This document shows positions 14,895 to 22,955 of a stretch of DNA of 64,000 bases, piece by piece. The position numbers and the translations under genes are program-made. The DNA comes from Hyphomicrobium_A sp963722495 (GTDB taxonomy: Bacteria > Pseudomonadota > Alphaproteobacteria > Rhizobiales > Hyphomicrobiaceae): contig CAVRND010000002.1 of assembly GCA_963722495.1 (NCBI GenBank), positions 1 to 64,000 on the forward strand, in the 5' to 3' direction. Under the pieces are notes generated by a model that saw only the letters and a list, made by a program, of their open reading frames with translations, did not search any database and had not been told where the DNA came from. Positions within the stretch are counted from its first letter, which is position 1, and the number at the start of each line of letters is the position of its first letter.

Positions 14895-17027
14895 TCAGGC
14901 GACGTCCCGACGCTGGAGCGCGTGATCGGTCCAATCGCTTAGTGCGGCACAAGGAAGTACGACGAGGCTTTGAGCGGCGAGTTTTGCCGGTGCAGCGATA
15001 GCTTTGGTCGGAATCGCACCCTCCGCCTCTCCATCATGTCTGGCAGAAGGCGTCGACCAGACGCTCTTGAGGACGGCGGTCGTAGCCGACCAAGCCGTAG
15101 CGCTCACCGTCGTTGCGACGCGCCCTGATGTAAAAAGTTTGCGAATTAGCAGATCGCGCTCTAGACCCGGCTCCAAGGCGAATTTGATTCCGAGGAATTT
15201 CTGGTCCTGCCGGACGATGTGGCCCGGAATCAAGCCGACCTCCGGGACGAATACTTTGAGCCCCTGACCTATTTTGCTGACGACAAATTCGTCTTGCTTG
15301 CTGAGCAGCCCGGCCCCCGACAAGGATATATCCTTGAGGCGTCCCATCCTTCGTGCATCGCCGGGGCCGATGATCCAGATCGGTTCATCACTCGAGAAGC
15401 GTTCCTCGATGCGGTTTCCGGTTCCCTGCAGAGACAACATGCAGACGAGAAACAGCACCACAATATTGAAGGCTGCCCAAATCGCGACGACAGGGATCAG
15501 CGCCAATTCTGAAATGATGCGCCATTCGGGAAGGACGTTGACGAGGATGCCGGCGGCGGTAAGTCCCATAAGGGTTGCGGCCGTCCAGAAAACCTTCCGG
15601 TCGTAACCCGCTCCCCTCGCCGCCTTGCCCTTTGGCGTGACCTTGAACTTGAGACCGGAGGGCTTGATGAGAGTGAATAGAAGGCTCGGCAGGATTTTGA
15701 AGCTTTGGAAGGTGCCCAACACCTGCACCGCCAGCGGAAAATATTCCTTGGGCGCGTACAGACAAATGCCGCCGACCATCGCCAGGACCATCGGGACGAG
15801 GTAATGCAGGAATCCCTCAATGGTGACGTTCACCATCGGCAATACGCCCGTCCATAGGAATACGAGCGGAACCACGCTTGAGAGGAAGAAGGTCAGACTC
15901 TGTGTCAGCCAGTGCGTCGGCAAAAATAGCAAACGCTGCAACAACGTCAGGCCTTCGCCCAAGGGGCCGGCGGCCAGATAGAGAATCTGCATGGCGCCAC
16001 GTGCCCAACGGCTTCTCTGGATGAAAAAGGCTTGGATGCCTTCCGGCGCCAAGCCGAAAGCCAGCGGCTCACACAGATAGCGCGTTATGTAACCCTTCCG
16101 CAGCAGCATCAGGCTGAGCAACATATCCTCGGTAATCGATTGCGTGGGCAGCGCGTCGCCTATCGAGCGCATCGCTGCGCGGCGCGTCACCGAATTTGAC
16201 CCGCAGCAAAAGGCGGCGTCCCAGCCGTCGCGACTTGGCATGATGGCTTCGAAAAAGAAGCGCTGGTCGTCAGGAAGCGTCTTGCGTAGGGCAAGATTAG
16301 TCTGCATCGGGTCATGATTGTAAAACGTATGGGGGATCTGAACGATACCTATGGCCGGGTTGGCGAAGAATCCCATGGTGCGCATCAGAAAATTGCGCTG
16401 CACGATGAAGTCAGCGTCGAACAGCGCAAAATAATCGGCGTTTGTCCTCGTCAAGGCGTGATTGATATTGCCGGCCTTAGCGTGCGCGTTATCCGGACGG
16501 GTGATGTAGCCCACGCCCTTCGCTTCACAGAACTCCTTGAGCCAGGGCCTGCGCCCGTCATCTAGGACCCAGACATTGAAATTCGGATAGTCAAGGCAAA
16601 GGGCGCCGACGATCGTCTTCTCCAAGACCTCCAGCTGCTCGTCGTAAGTCGCGATGTAGACGTCGACCAAAGGCAGGTTCTCTGCTCGCATCGACCTCAG
16701 CCGCGCCTCATGAACGTCAGCCTCAGCGCTCCGATTGCTCTTTCGCAGGAAGACGATGTAGAGGATCAGCGCATCGCCGATGGCCAACAGCTCGACGGTG
16801 AAGCAAAACCATATCCACCCAAGCTCGTACCAGGGTCCGTCGGCGGGCAGGACGGTCGTAAAAAACCGCCAATGCAGGTACCAACCAACGACCGTCCAAA
16901 CGGTGGCGAAAACCAGAATTCGGGCCCATGGCCGGACGATCGGCAATACCGGGCCTAATATATACAAGGCCCCCACAACGATCATGACGGGGGCAAGAAC
17001 CTCCAGCAACGGTGCATCGAGTAGCAC
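14895..17027 (-). CDS. membrane beta-glucan/cellulose synthase (GT2, BcsA-like) with C-terminal PilZ domain
   Basis: 710 residues. N-terminal membrane helices are followed by a GT2 domain with all catalytic marks: VLDDGRRP (Asp156), the ALFDADF DxD motif (204-206), SITED (Asp301) and QRSRW (337-341). More membrane helices follow, then a PilZ domain with RIEER (RxxxR, Arg539-Arg543) and DISLSG (DxSxxG, 566-571), the c-di-GMP binding signature. It probably polymerises UDP-glucose across the inner membrane when c-di-GMP is bound. There is no BcsB, BcsC or BcsQ. The partner is an HlyD-like protein, the pattern of BgsA/BgsB mixed-linkage beta-glucan systems rather than classical cellulose. Confidence 0.92.
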   Translation of the reverse strand: MLLDAPLLEVLAPVMIVVGALYILGPVLPIVRPWARILVFATVWTVVGWYLHWRFFTTVLPADGPWYELGWIWFCFTVELLAIGDALILYIVFLRKSNRSAEADVHEARLRSMRAENLPLVDVYIATYDEQLEVLEKTIVGALCLDYPNFNVWVLDDGRRPWLKEFCEAKGVGYITRPDNAHAKAGNINHALTRTNADYFALFDADFIVQRNFLMRTMGFFANPAIGIVQIPHTFYNHDPMQTNLALRKTLPDDQRFFFEAIMPSRDGWDAAFCCGSNSVTRRAAMRSIGDALPTQSITEDMLLSLMLLRKGYITRYLCEPLAFGLAPEGIQAFFIQRSRWARGAMQILYLAAGPLGEGLTLLQRLLFLPTHWLTQSLTFFLSSVVPLVFLWTGVLPMVNVTIEGFLHYLVPMVLAMVGGICLYAPKEYFPLAVQVLGTFQSFKILPSLLFTLIKPSGLKFKVTPKGKAARGAGYDRKVFWTAATLMGLTAAGILVNVLPEWRIISELALIPVVAIWAAFNIVVLFLVCMLSLQGTGNRIEERFSSDEPIWIIGPGDARRMGRLKDISLSGAGLLSKQDEFVVSKIGQGLKVFVPEVGLIPGHIVRQDQKFLGIKFALEPGLERDLLIRKLFTSGRVATTVSATAWSATTAVLKSVWSTPSARHDGEAEGAIPTKAIAAPAKLAAQSLVVLPCAALSDWTDHALQRRDVA

Positions 17028-17028
17028 G

Positions 17029-18375
17029 TTACTTGCTCGCTACCTTTTGCGCCGGCCTGAAGAGATCGACGAATGACCAAAAAAGCATACTTGCCGTTTT
17101 CATGACCGCGGGCCGTTCCCGGTGGAAGCGCACGTCAGCCAGGCGACCGATGTCGCAGAAATTGCTGCTTGCGGCTTTGCCGCTTTCCCGCGGCAGGCGG
17201 ACTTCAACGGTGATGTTGCCCCGCGTGGGCGTAGGGACCTCTGCCGCCAGGAGTCGATCGTCTTCGTGAGCCGCTGAACCGCGCACCTGGCGGACCATAC
17301 CCGGCCTCCAGATCTCGCTGCCAATCAGACGCACGGATGCAATATCACCAGGCTTAATCGACTCGAATTCCCGCTCCGGCAATTCCACGGCGACGAACCT
17401 GTCGTCGCAGTCGGCAAAGTCGATGACGGTCTGACCTTGGGTTACGGCCGATCCCGGGCTAGCTGGGACGGACCAAACGACATGGTCTGGAGGAAGGTTG
17501 AAGTTATATTGTGCAAGTCGCTCCACGCGACCGCGCTCTTCATCGATATCCGCCGTAAGCTGCAGCGCGCGCGCGCCTTCCCTGTGCGCCTCGGTCTCGA
17601 GCTCCTGGCGCCGAAGAAATAGCCGCTCACGCTGCTGCTGCGAGTACGGCACGTCGTTGCTGGAATCGCGTAAATAGACTCCCTTTTGCAGCGAGCTCAG
17701 TTCCGCCTTCAAACGCTCGGCCCGGGCCGCCGCCATCTGGCACAGCGCAGCGGTCGCCTCTTGTTTGGCCAATGCCTCTGCTGAGCGGATCTGCGAGGTT
17801 GCGCCTGATTTTGCAAGGCCCTGCATGCGCGTGCCGATATCGCGTCGTTGGAGAACCTCAGCGAGGCAGCCGGTCCTCTCTGCTTCGGCTTCCTTGATCT
17901 CAAGGCCAAGACGCTCGACTAACCCACTTCGATACGCCTCCATGCGCTGCTCGAGTTCGCGATCCAATTTCGCGATATCCGCAAGCTGCTTAAGGGCTAG
18001 TTCCGATCGGTCCTTCGCCTCCGCCTGTTGACCTTCTAGCTCGAGAAGGCGCCGTCGATCGGCGGAATCGGATTTGATAAGGGTCAACGTAGAAGGAAGA
18101 TCGATGAACTTCCCCTTGCGAGGAAGCTCGCTTGAAAGATACCCCTCGATTGGCGCCCGAACGCGGCTGATCTCCGAGTTGACGAACGCGGAAGAGGAAA
18201 CACGATAAGCGACGTAAGGGGCAAAGGCCCAGACGCCCACTCCGATAAGCAGCAGAGCCACTGCCACGCGGACGCCACGTGCACTGATGATTGAGCGGAT
18301 GTTTGGAAGTCTTGCCATTTTTTTGGGAGCCTCGAGGGTTACCCACACGTTCTCACGTGCCCCTCTCAGTCCCAT
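17029..18375 (-). CDS. HlyD-like membrane-fusion protein of the glucan synthase operon
   Basis: 448 residues: a short cytoplasmic start, one membrane helix (VRVAVALLLIGVGVWAFAPY), a barrel or lipoyl half (EISRVRAPIEGYLSSELPRKG), a long coiled coil (about 110-300) and a second barrel segment with VIDFADCDDRFVAVELPE and GDIASVRLIGSE. This is the layout of periplasmic adaptor proteins. Its stop lies one base from the synthase start, so the two are coupled. It probably guides the polymer through the periplasm, as proposed for BgsB in Sinorhizobium. A later Met (at 18318) is an alternative start. Confidence 0.85.
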   Translation of the reverse strand: MGLRGARENVWVTLEAPKKMARLPNIRSIISARGVRVAVALLLIGVGVWAFAPYVAYRVSSSAFVNSEISRVRAPIEGYLSSELPRKGKFIDLPSTLTLIKSDSADRRRLLELEGQQAEAKDRSELALKQLADIAKLDRELEQRMEAYRSGLVERLGLEIKEAEAERTGCLAEVLQRRDIGTRMQGLAKSGATSQIRSAEALAKQEATAALCQMAAARAERLKAELSSLQKGVYLRDSSNDVPYSQQQRERLFLRRQELETEAHREGARALQLTADIDEERGRVERLAQYNFNLPPDHVVWSVPASPGSAVTQGQTVIDFADCDDRFVAVELPEREFESIKPGDIASVRLIGSEIWRPGMVRQVRGSAAHEDDRLLAAEVPTPTRGNITVEVRLPRESGKAASSNFCDIGRLADVRFHRERPAVMKTASMLFWSFVDLFRPAQKVASK

Positions 18376-18849
18376 TAGGTGAACAGCATCAAATTGAATA
18401 AAAACTATTCCAATATATTTGCGAGGCCGTTCCGCATTGGCGGACCTCGGCCTGCCGGGGCATTAGCATTAACGTCAGCTCGAGGTCAGGGGCTGCCTTC
18501 GGCGGATCGTTCGCTGCACGCGCGCTTCATATCCAGAAGCAGAATTTACGATGCGAATTCGGGACGCCAGCTAAGGTCAGAACGGCGCATCACCTTCTTC
18601 GGTAACTTGGCTGGTCTTCCCCGGTCAGCGGACGTTGGTCAGCGACGGCCGCGGCCTCGGCGATCATCGGCCGGCGACTTCTGCAAGTGGGACCAAGCAG
18701 ACGTTGACCATCACGGTGAGTGAGAAGGCGACTAGGTCGGCTTCTGTATATGAGCGCCGATGACGTACCCGCTAGCACTGTACGCTCTGCCTATAAGTGG
18801 CCTCGGCGTGGGACTGACTATATTACCCAGCGGACGCGCGGTTCTCTCG
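18376..18849. other. intergenic region upstream of the glucan operon
   Basis: No gene is supported. Just upstream of the operon (18376-18425) the DNA is markedly AT-rich for this genome (tattccaatatatttg), so the promoter of the HlyD-synthase-GH5 operon is probably here. The rest has no recognised content. Confidence 0.45.
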
Positions 18850-18922
18850 CACCATTGACACCTGGCATGCGGCTCGCGAGATAGATGTAAGCCGCATCCC
18901 GACGCTCAAGCCCGCCGCCTAG
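18850..18922 (+). pseudogene. higA: C-terminal relic of a HigA-type antitoxin gene
   Basis: The reading DTWHAAREIDVSRI, then TLKPAA and a stop, matches the C-terminus of the intact HigA at 19189-19500 (DTWHAAREIDVSAIPTLKPAA). A one-base deletion at about 18900 separates the two parts. Nothing of the helix-turn-helix part remains upstream. It shows that the higA-plus-module unit was once duplicated in tandem. Confidence 0.75.
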
Positions 18923-19152
18923 CGAGTGATGCCCGATTGCAACGCGGCATCTATTTGAAAAATCGTGTTGACGACTTAGCCGAATTCTGCGATTCGCAAG
19001 TCTACTCTCTGTCGAGATGTGCGCCCGCCGCTGAACAAGCTGGCGGGCTTTTTCGTTTCGGGCGTTCCAGAACAGCAAACTCGGAATTCTATCGCTATTC
19101 GGTCTGGGCATTCGAGTTCGCGTACATGCACGTTATGGGAACGTGACGCGAC
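18923..19152 (+). repeat. higA-linked intergenic module, copy 1
   Basis: Begins right after the higA relic stop. Shares with copies 2 and 3 a leader (gatgcccgattgcaacg), an AT-rich box with ttgacg at 18968-18973, a terminator hairpin and a following segment ending gttatgggaacgtgacgcg, which leads into the intact higA gene. Confidence 0.8.
19022..19054 (+). terminator. rho-independent terminator of module copy 1
   Basis: cccgcc (19024-19029) pairs with ggcggg (19042-19047), extended by gct/agc inside, and is followed by ctttttcg. The same stem recurs in the other two module copies. Confidence 0.75.
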
Positions 19153-19188
19153 CGCACTCGCCGCGTTAGAACGCAAGGAGCGACCGCA

Positions 19189-19500
19189 ATGTCTTACGCC
19201 GCCAAGCGCGACCCGAAGCGTCCGCCGACGCATCCGGGCGAGATACTACGCGAGACCGCGCTGCCAGCGCTCAGCCGCTCGAAGGTCGAGATTTCCTCGC
19301 TGCTCGGCATTTCGCGCCAGCACCTCAACGACATCTTGAGCGAGAAGAAGCCCGTGACGCCGGCGATGGCCGTGCGCATCGGCAAGCTACTCGGCAACGG
19401 CCCCAATCTGTGGGTGCGCATGCAGGCCACGTATGACACCTGGCACGCGGCCCGCGAGATCGACGTAAGCGCCATCCCAACGCTCAAGCCCGCTGCCTAG
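19189..19500 (+). CDS. higA: HigA family antitoxin, without a toxin partner
   Basis: 103 residues with the HigA signature PPTHPGEILRE at the front, an HTH (SRSKVEISSLLGISRQHLND), then ILSEKKPVTPAMAVRIGKLL and NLWVRMQATYDTWHA. Start ATG at 19189 follows AAGGAG. Antitoxins of this type normally sit behind a RelE-like HigB toxin. None is found upstream, only the intergenic module. It may be an orphan or solitary regulator left on the island. Copies of its 3' end and flank lie on its left. Confidence 0.9.
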   Translation: MSYAAKRDPKRPPTHPGEILRETALPALSRSKVEISSLLGISRQHLNDILSEKKPVTPAMAVRIGKLLGNGPNLWVRMQATYDTWHAAREIDVSAIPTLKPAA

Positions 19501-19652
19501 CGGGTGATGCCTGATTGCAACGCGGGCATCTATTTCAAAAAAGCTGTTTACAGATACCCCCAAATCGGGGAAATCGATCACTACTCTCTGCGAGACGTGC
19601 GCCCGCCGCTGAACAAGCCGGCGGGCGTTTGCGTTTCGGACGTCACTCAAAC
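19501..19652 (+). repeat. higA-linked intergenic module, copy 2
   Basis: Follows the intact higA stop and aligns with copy 1 from gatgcctgattgcaacg through a box with tttaca (19547-19552), ctactctctg and the terminator stem. After that the similarity fades. Confidence 0.8.
19599..19635 (+). terminator. terminator of module copy 2 (after higA)
   Basis: cgcccgcc (19600-19607) pairs with ggcgggcg (19620-19627), followed by tttgcgttt. It probably ends the higA transcript. Confidence 0.7.
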
Positions 19653-19952
19653 CCAGGAGATGCGCCATGTAGCGCCAGCCCTGCGTGAGGCGTCATTCCA
19701 TCATCTCCACGCAGGATGCCGTGGGTAATGCGCCGGCCTAGAGCGCGGCCCCACGCGAGCACGCGAGTTTGCCCATGTCAGCATTTAGCGCTGGGTGCCG
19801 CGCGAGATAACGGGACGATAGTTTCGCGGGGCGCCGCGATGGCAATGGCAACTGTCGGAACGATCTCGAGGGCAGCGCGATTTCCGACCGCCTAATTCCG
19901 ACAGCTCCCGTCAAGCGGACACGAGGCAAGATCTTATCCCCGTTGCGCGTGA
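19653..19952. other. stretch between module copies 2 and 3
   Basis: About 300 bases without a supported gene. No coding-like sequence is seen on either strand; possibly the eroded remains of another module-linked gene. Confidence 0.4.
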
Positions 19953-19954
19953 CC

Positions 19955-20178
19955 GATGCCAGAGTGCAACGTGAGCACTATTTCAGAAAACTTGTTTACA
20001 AGTTAGCCGAATCCAGCGATTCGAATATCTAGTCTCGAGGAGACGTACGCCCGCCGCTGAATAAGCCGCGGGCGTTTTTGTTATCGGGCGTTTCCGACAT
20101 AGCAGAAAGCGCCGCTCTGGCGTTCGAGTTCTCGAATGCGGCGGCGCGCACGCGCGTTATGCGCATGTGATGCGACCA
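19955..20178 (+). repeat. higA-linked intergenic module, copy 3
   Basis: Aligns with copy 1 over its whole length: leader with ccagagtgcaacg, tttaca at 19995-20000, aagttagccgaatcc with cgattcg, the terminator stem, then the segment ending cgttatgcgcatgtgatgcg. No higA remains in front of it; the HTH gene and integrase follow. Confidence 0.75.
20047..20080 (+). terminator. terminator of module copy 3
   Basis: acgcccgc (20047-20054) pairs with gcgggcgt (20068-20075), followed directly by ttttg. The best T tract of the three module terminators. Confidence 0.75.
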
Positions 20179-20364
20179 GTCGCCTGGTTTTTAGTTGTGT
20201 CATGCTGACGCGCTGACGCGAGTGCATTGCGTTGCCGTCGAAGCCCCCAGGACGCGCCGCGCTTAGCGACGCGAACCCAACACCCACAGATCGCAACTCT
20301 GCCTTTGCCCGCTCTGGCTAACCGCCGGCGGGCGGTAACCTCTGCTTGCAAAGGAGCATAAGCC

Positions 20365-20835
20365 ATGGCGAATTACATCGGCGAGAAGGCGTTTATCGAC
20401 CTGTCCAGGAGTCGGCCTCCATCGAGCGCTTTCCCGATAGTAAGACGAGAGATTGATCCGGAGCACCGGAAACTTCGAGAAGAGGTGGCTAGTGAGTACG
20501 GCTTCAGGTTGGCACGTCTCTATCCTGAGAAGGACGCTGCACGTTTCCTAAGAGTTGGGATCAACACTCTGAGGCGGAAACGCCGTAAGAATCGGGTGCC
20601 GTTCGTAGATCGAGGCGATGGCTCGGTAGGCTACCTGGGCTGGCAAGTTGCAGACATTATCATTCTCGGCGTGAGGGCGATCGAATGGCCAAGTACACAA
20701 AGCGTGAGTTTGCATGCGGCGAGTGGTGGCTGCAGAAAAGAGGCGCAGCGTATTACGCTATCAGATACGTCGCCCAAAAGCGCAGCAACGAACGCCGTAG
20801 CCTTGGCACGGGATGCCTTGAGGAAGCCAAAGTAG
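20365..20835 (+). CDS. putative excisionase/HTH protein next to the integrase
   Basis: ATG at 20365 follows AAGGAG. Residues about 50-105 look like a helix-turn-helix of the excisionase or MerR-like kind (YPEKDAARFLRVGINTLRRK, then VPFVDRGDGSVGYLGWQVAD). The last 50 residues overlap the integrase gene in another frame and look like shadow sequence, so the natural C-terminus may be near 20700. Position directly before the integrase supports a role in excision or control of the island. Confidence 0.6.
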   Translation: MANYIGEKAFIDLSRSRPPSSAFPIVRREIDPEHRKLREEVASEYGFRLARLYPEKDAARFLRVGINTLRRKRRKNRVPFVDRGDGSVGYLGWQVADIIILGVRAIEWPSTQSVSLHAASGGCRKEAQRITLSDTSPKSAATNAVALARDALRKPK

Positions 20836-21848
20836 AGCTGACGAATCTCTACTTACAGACCCGCATAGTCCTCGACGAAAAGGTGGCGGAGGCGTCGCTC
20901 GCCGACATACTTCGCCGCTACTACGAGCAACACGCTCAGAACCTGAGAAGTGCTGGTAGCGCAAGAGACGCCATCAATCGCTGGCTCGACTATTGGGGCG
21001 ATGCAACTGTTGCCGACTTACGTGACGTGGCTCGCCAGGAAAGGTTTCACGGCCACCTTCGTGCTCGGGGCCACAAACCCTCGAGTATGATGAGAGTGAT
21101 AAATGTCGGGAAGGCCGCGCTAAACCGGGCCTACAAGCGGCACGAACTCGAGGGCGTGCCGCATCTCTTGACTGTTGCTGTCACTAAGACCGCTCCTAAA
21201 GGTCGACCACTGAGTATCTCAGAGCTGAAAGCGATTTACGAAGAAGCGGCTCCCCATGTGAGGCAATTTATTGAATGGGCGCTGGGCACGGCTGCCAGAC
21301 CCCAGGCAGTCTTGGAGCTGACCAGCGGGCAAATCGACTGGGAAGACGGCCTGGTGGATTTGCTGCCTGAAGGGCGTGAGCAACTGGCGCGAAAACACAG
21401 GCCAGTCGTAAAACTTCCGGACTGCCTAAGAACTCGCTTCTCGGGGTTTGCCATCTCATACGACGGGGGACCGGTGAAGAGTGTGAAGAAGGCGCTGTGG
21501 CGCGCTTGTGATCGCGCAGGCGTCGAGCGGTGCTCCTCCTATAGCTTCAGGCACACCGCCGCACGCTGGATGCGAAAGCACGGGGTCCCACCGTGGGAGG
21601 TTGCGGCTCAACTCGGTCACAGTGCCGGAAAGACATTTACCGTGACCGAGCGTTACGCGGCCCACGATCCCGGGTACTTGGCGAATTCAGTGCGGGCACT
21701 GTCGCAGCTGGTAGAAATAGTGCGTTGCGGGCCAGTTGCGGGCAACCTAAAGACGCGCGCATCAGTGGAAGCGTTGAAAAGACTGGTGCCGCAAGAGGGA
21801 ATCGAACCCCCGACCCCGTCATTACGAATGACGTGCTCTACCGACTGA
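20685..21848 (+). CDS. tyrosine recombinase (phage/island integrase)
   Basis: 387 residues. A SAM-like core-binding region (about 60-160) precedes the catalytic domain with Arg in GTAARPQAVLELT, the HxxR box in YSFRHTAARWM, LGHS and the nucleophile Tyr in FTVTERYAAHD. The last 20 residues (VPQEGIEPPTPSL) are encoded by the 3' half of the tRNA-Thr gene on the other strand, so the gene runs into its own attachment site, typical of islands integrated at tRNA 3' ends. It is intact in frame and may be active. Confidence 0.93.
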   Translation: MAKYTKREFACGEWWLQKRGAAYYAIRYVAQKRSNERRSLGTGCLEEAKVELTNLYLQTRIVLDEKVAEASLADILRRYYEQHAQNLRSAGSARDAINRWLDYWGDATVADLRDVARQERFHGHLRARGHKPSSMMRVINVGKAALNRAYKRHELEGVPHLLTVAVTKTAPKGRPLSISELKAIYEEAAPHVRQFIEWALGTAARPQAVLELTSGQIDWEDGLVDLLPEGREQLARKHRPVVKLPDCLRTRFSGFAISYDGGPVKSVKKALWRACDRAGVERCSSYSFRHTAARWMRKHGVPPWEVAAQLGHSAGKTFTVTERYAAHDPGYLANSVRALSQLVEIVRCGPVAGNLKTRASVEALKRLVPQEGIEPPTPSLRMTCSTD

Positions 21849-21859
21849 GCTATTGCGGC
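21784..21859 (-). tRNA. tRNA-Thr (CGT), including encoded CCA
   Basis: The minus strand folds as a full cloverleaf: acceptor gccgcaa/ttgcggc, D arm gctc..gagc, anticodon stem around cattCGTaatg, T arm with gttcgattc, and an encoded CCA at 21784-21786. The anticodon CGT reads ACG (Thr). The integrase ORF overlaps it, so the 3' end of this tRNA is probably the island attachment site. Confidence 0.95.
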
Positions 21860-22107
21860 TTGCTGTGCGTCAGCAGGACCATGACGGCCAGCTTACAGGC
21901 GAGGCCTTAAACTGTCCTCAGCGGCTGCCAGGCAGCCGCGGGAGCCAGCCGAATAGACCAAGTTGGCGGTCGGTTCAAGGCCTTGCGGGCGTCCTGGGGA
22001 ACCCCGCAGGTAGAATTACGCCGCCGCCGTGCCAATCCCAGGCTTGCGGCAAGTATTTCTGCAAGGCGACAGACACTCGAAGCCCGCGATTTCCGCCTCC
22101 ACCCCCA

Positions 22108-22144
22108 AATTAAAGGGCCCGCACGGAGGGCATCCATGCGGGCC
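22108..22144 (-). terminator. terminator downstream of the Cys-rich secreted protein gene
   Basis: ggcccgca (22116-22123) pairs with tgcgggcc (22137-22144). On the minus strand the stem is followed by ctttaattt. It lies 25 bases beyond the gene that stops at 22169. Confidence 0.7.
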
Positions 22145-22168
22145 GTCGGGTGAGGCATCGGTTGGCAG

Positions 22169-22441
22169 CTACTTCCAGCCGGCTTCCTTGTCGCAAGCCT
22201 TGGTTTCGTCGGGATGAGACTTCTCCCACTCGGTGACGGACTTCGTCTCCTCGTTCCCCATGGCGTTGTTCATGCACACGCAGTACTTGCGCACCACGTC
22301 CTCGGTGGCGCCTTCCTTCTTGTTGTCGGCGATGCACTGGTTGATCCAGGTGACATCGTCTTCGGTGGTGTCGGCAAATGCGGCGGCGCTGGACATCAGC
22401 GAGGCAGCAAGGACGATCAGCGCGATGGCTTTGTGCGACAT
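22169..22441 (-). CDS. small exported Cys-rich protein, tandem paralogue A
   Basis: The signal peptide (ALIVLAASLMSSAAAFA) is followed by a 65-residue mature domain with WINQCIADNKKEGATEDVVR, then YCVCMNNAMG and a C-terminal KACDKEAGWK. Four Cys in the pattern C..CxC..C suggest disulphides in the periplasm. The next gene upstream (22597-22860) is a paralogue with the same Cys spacing and the same EWEKxHP and AGWK motifs. The function is unknown. A terminator follows. Confidence 0.8.
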   Translation of the reverse strand: MSHKAIALIVLAASLMSSAAAFADTTEDDVTWINQCIADNKKEGATEDVVRKYCVCMNNAMGNEETKSVTEWEKSHPDETKACDKEAGWK

Positions 22442-22596
22442 CACACGTCTCCGTTTCTCTCCGGCCGCAGGATGCGGTCGGGCGCGCGGAAGCTACGCCG
22501 CGCAAGTTCAAAGCGTTAGTGGGGCGAGTGCAATCCTTGTGGAAAGTCGAGCAACCGAAGCCGGCGCCGAAGCACGAAGGCGGGTTTGACAGGTCC

Positions 22597-22860
22597 CTAC
22601 TTCCAACCGGCGATCTCCCTGCACTCTTCGGCAGGGCCGGGGTGGGCCTTCTCCCATGCGTCCCGGTCGTTTACTTCCGCATCGCCCATCTCGTTGTCGA
22701 TGCAGGCGCAATAGCCGTGCGCGGCGTCGTCGCTGGCGCCTTTCTTCATGTTGTCGGCCATGCACGCGTTGAGCCACGCGTAGCCGTCGTCGGGGGCTTG
22801 AGCGAGAGCTATCGGGACGGCTGCGAAACATCCGGCAAGCAGCAGGGCGTAGCGCAACAT
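22597..22860 (-). CDS. small exported Cys-rich protein, tandem paralogue B
   Basis: The 87-residue product has a signal peptide (LLLAGCFAAVPIALAQ) and a mature domain matching paralogue A: WLNACMADNMKKGASDDAA, YCACIDNEMGD, DAWEKAHPGPAEEC and IAGWK. The pair arose by tandem duplication and then diverged to roughly 40-50% identity. It lies in the same direction as the hemY block further upstream. Confidence 0.8.
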   Translation of the reverse strand: MLRYALLLAGCFAAVPIALAQAPDDGYAWLNACMADNMKKGASDDAAHGYCACIDNEMGDAEVNDRDAWEKAHPGPAEECREIAGWK

Positions 22861-22955
22861 TGCTGATCTCCGGTTGTGCCGGCGCGCGATATGCCGGGCC
22901 AGGCCGAGGCTACGCCAGGCACGTCCTTGGCGCTAGCAGAGCGGAATCGGCGATG

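Noticed and set aside
18379..18723. 114-codon plus-strand frame upstream of the glucan operon
   Set aside because: No ribosome site, no plausible protein character, and it lies in the expected promoter region.
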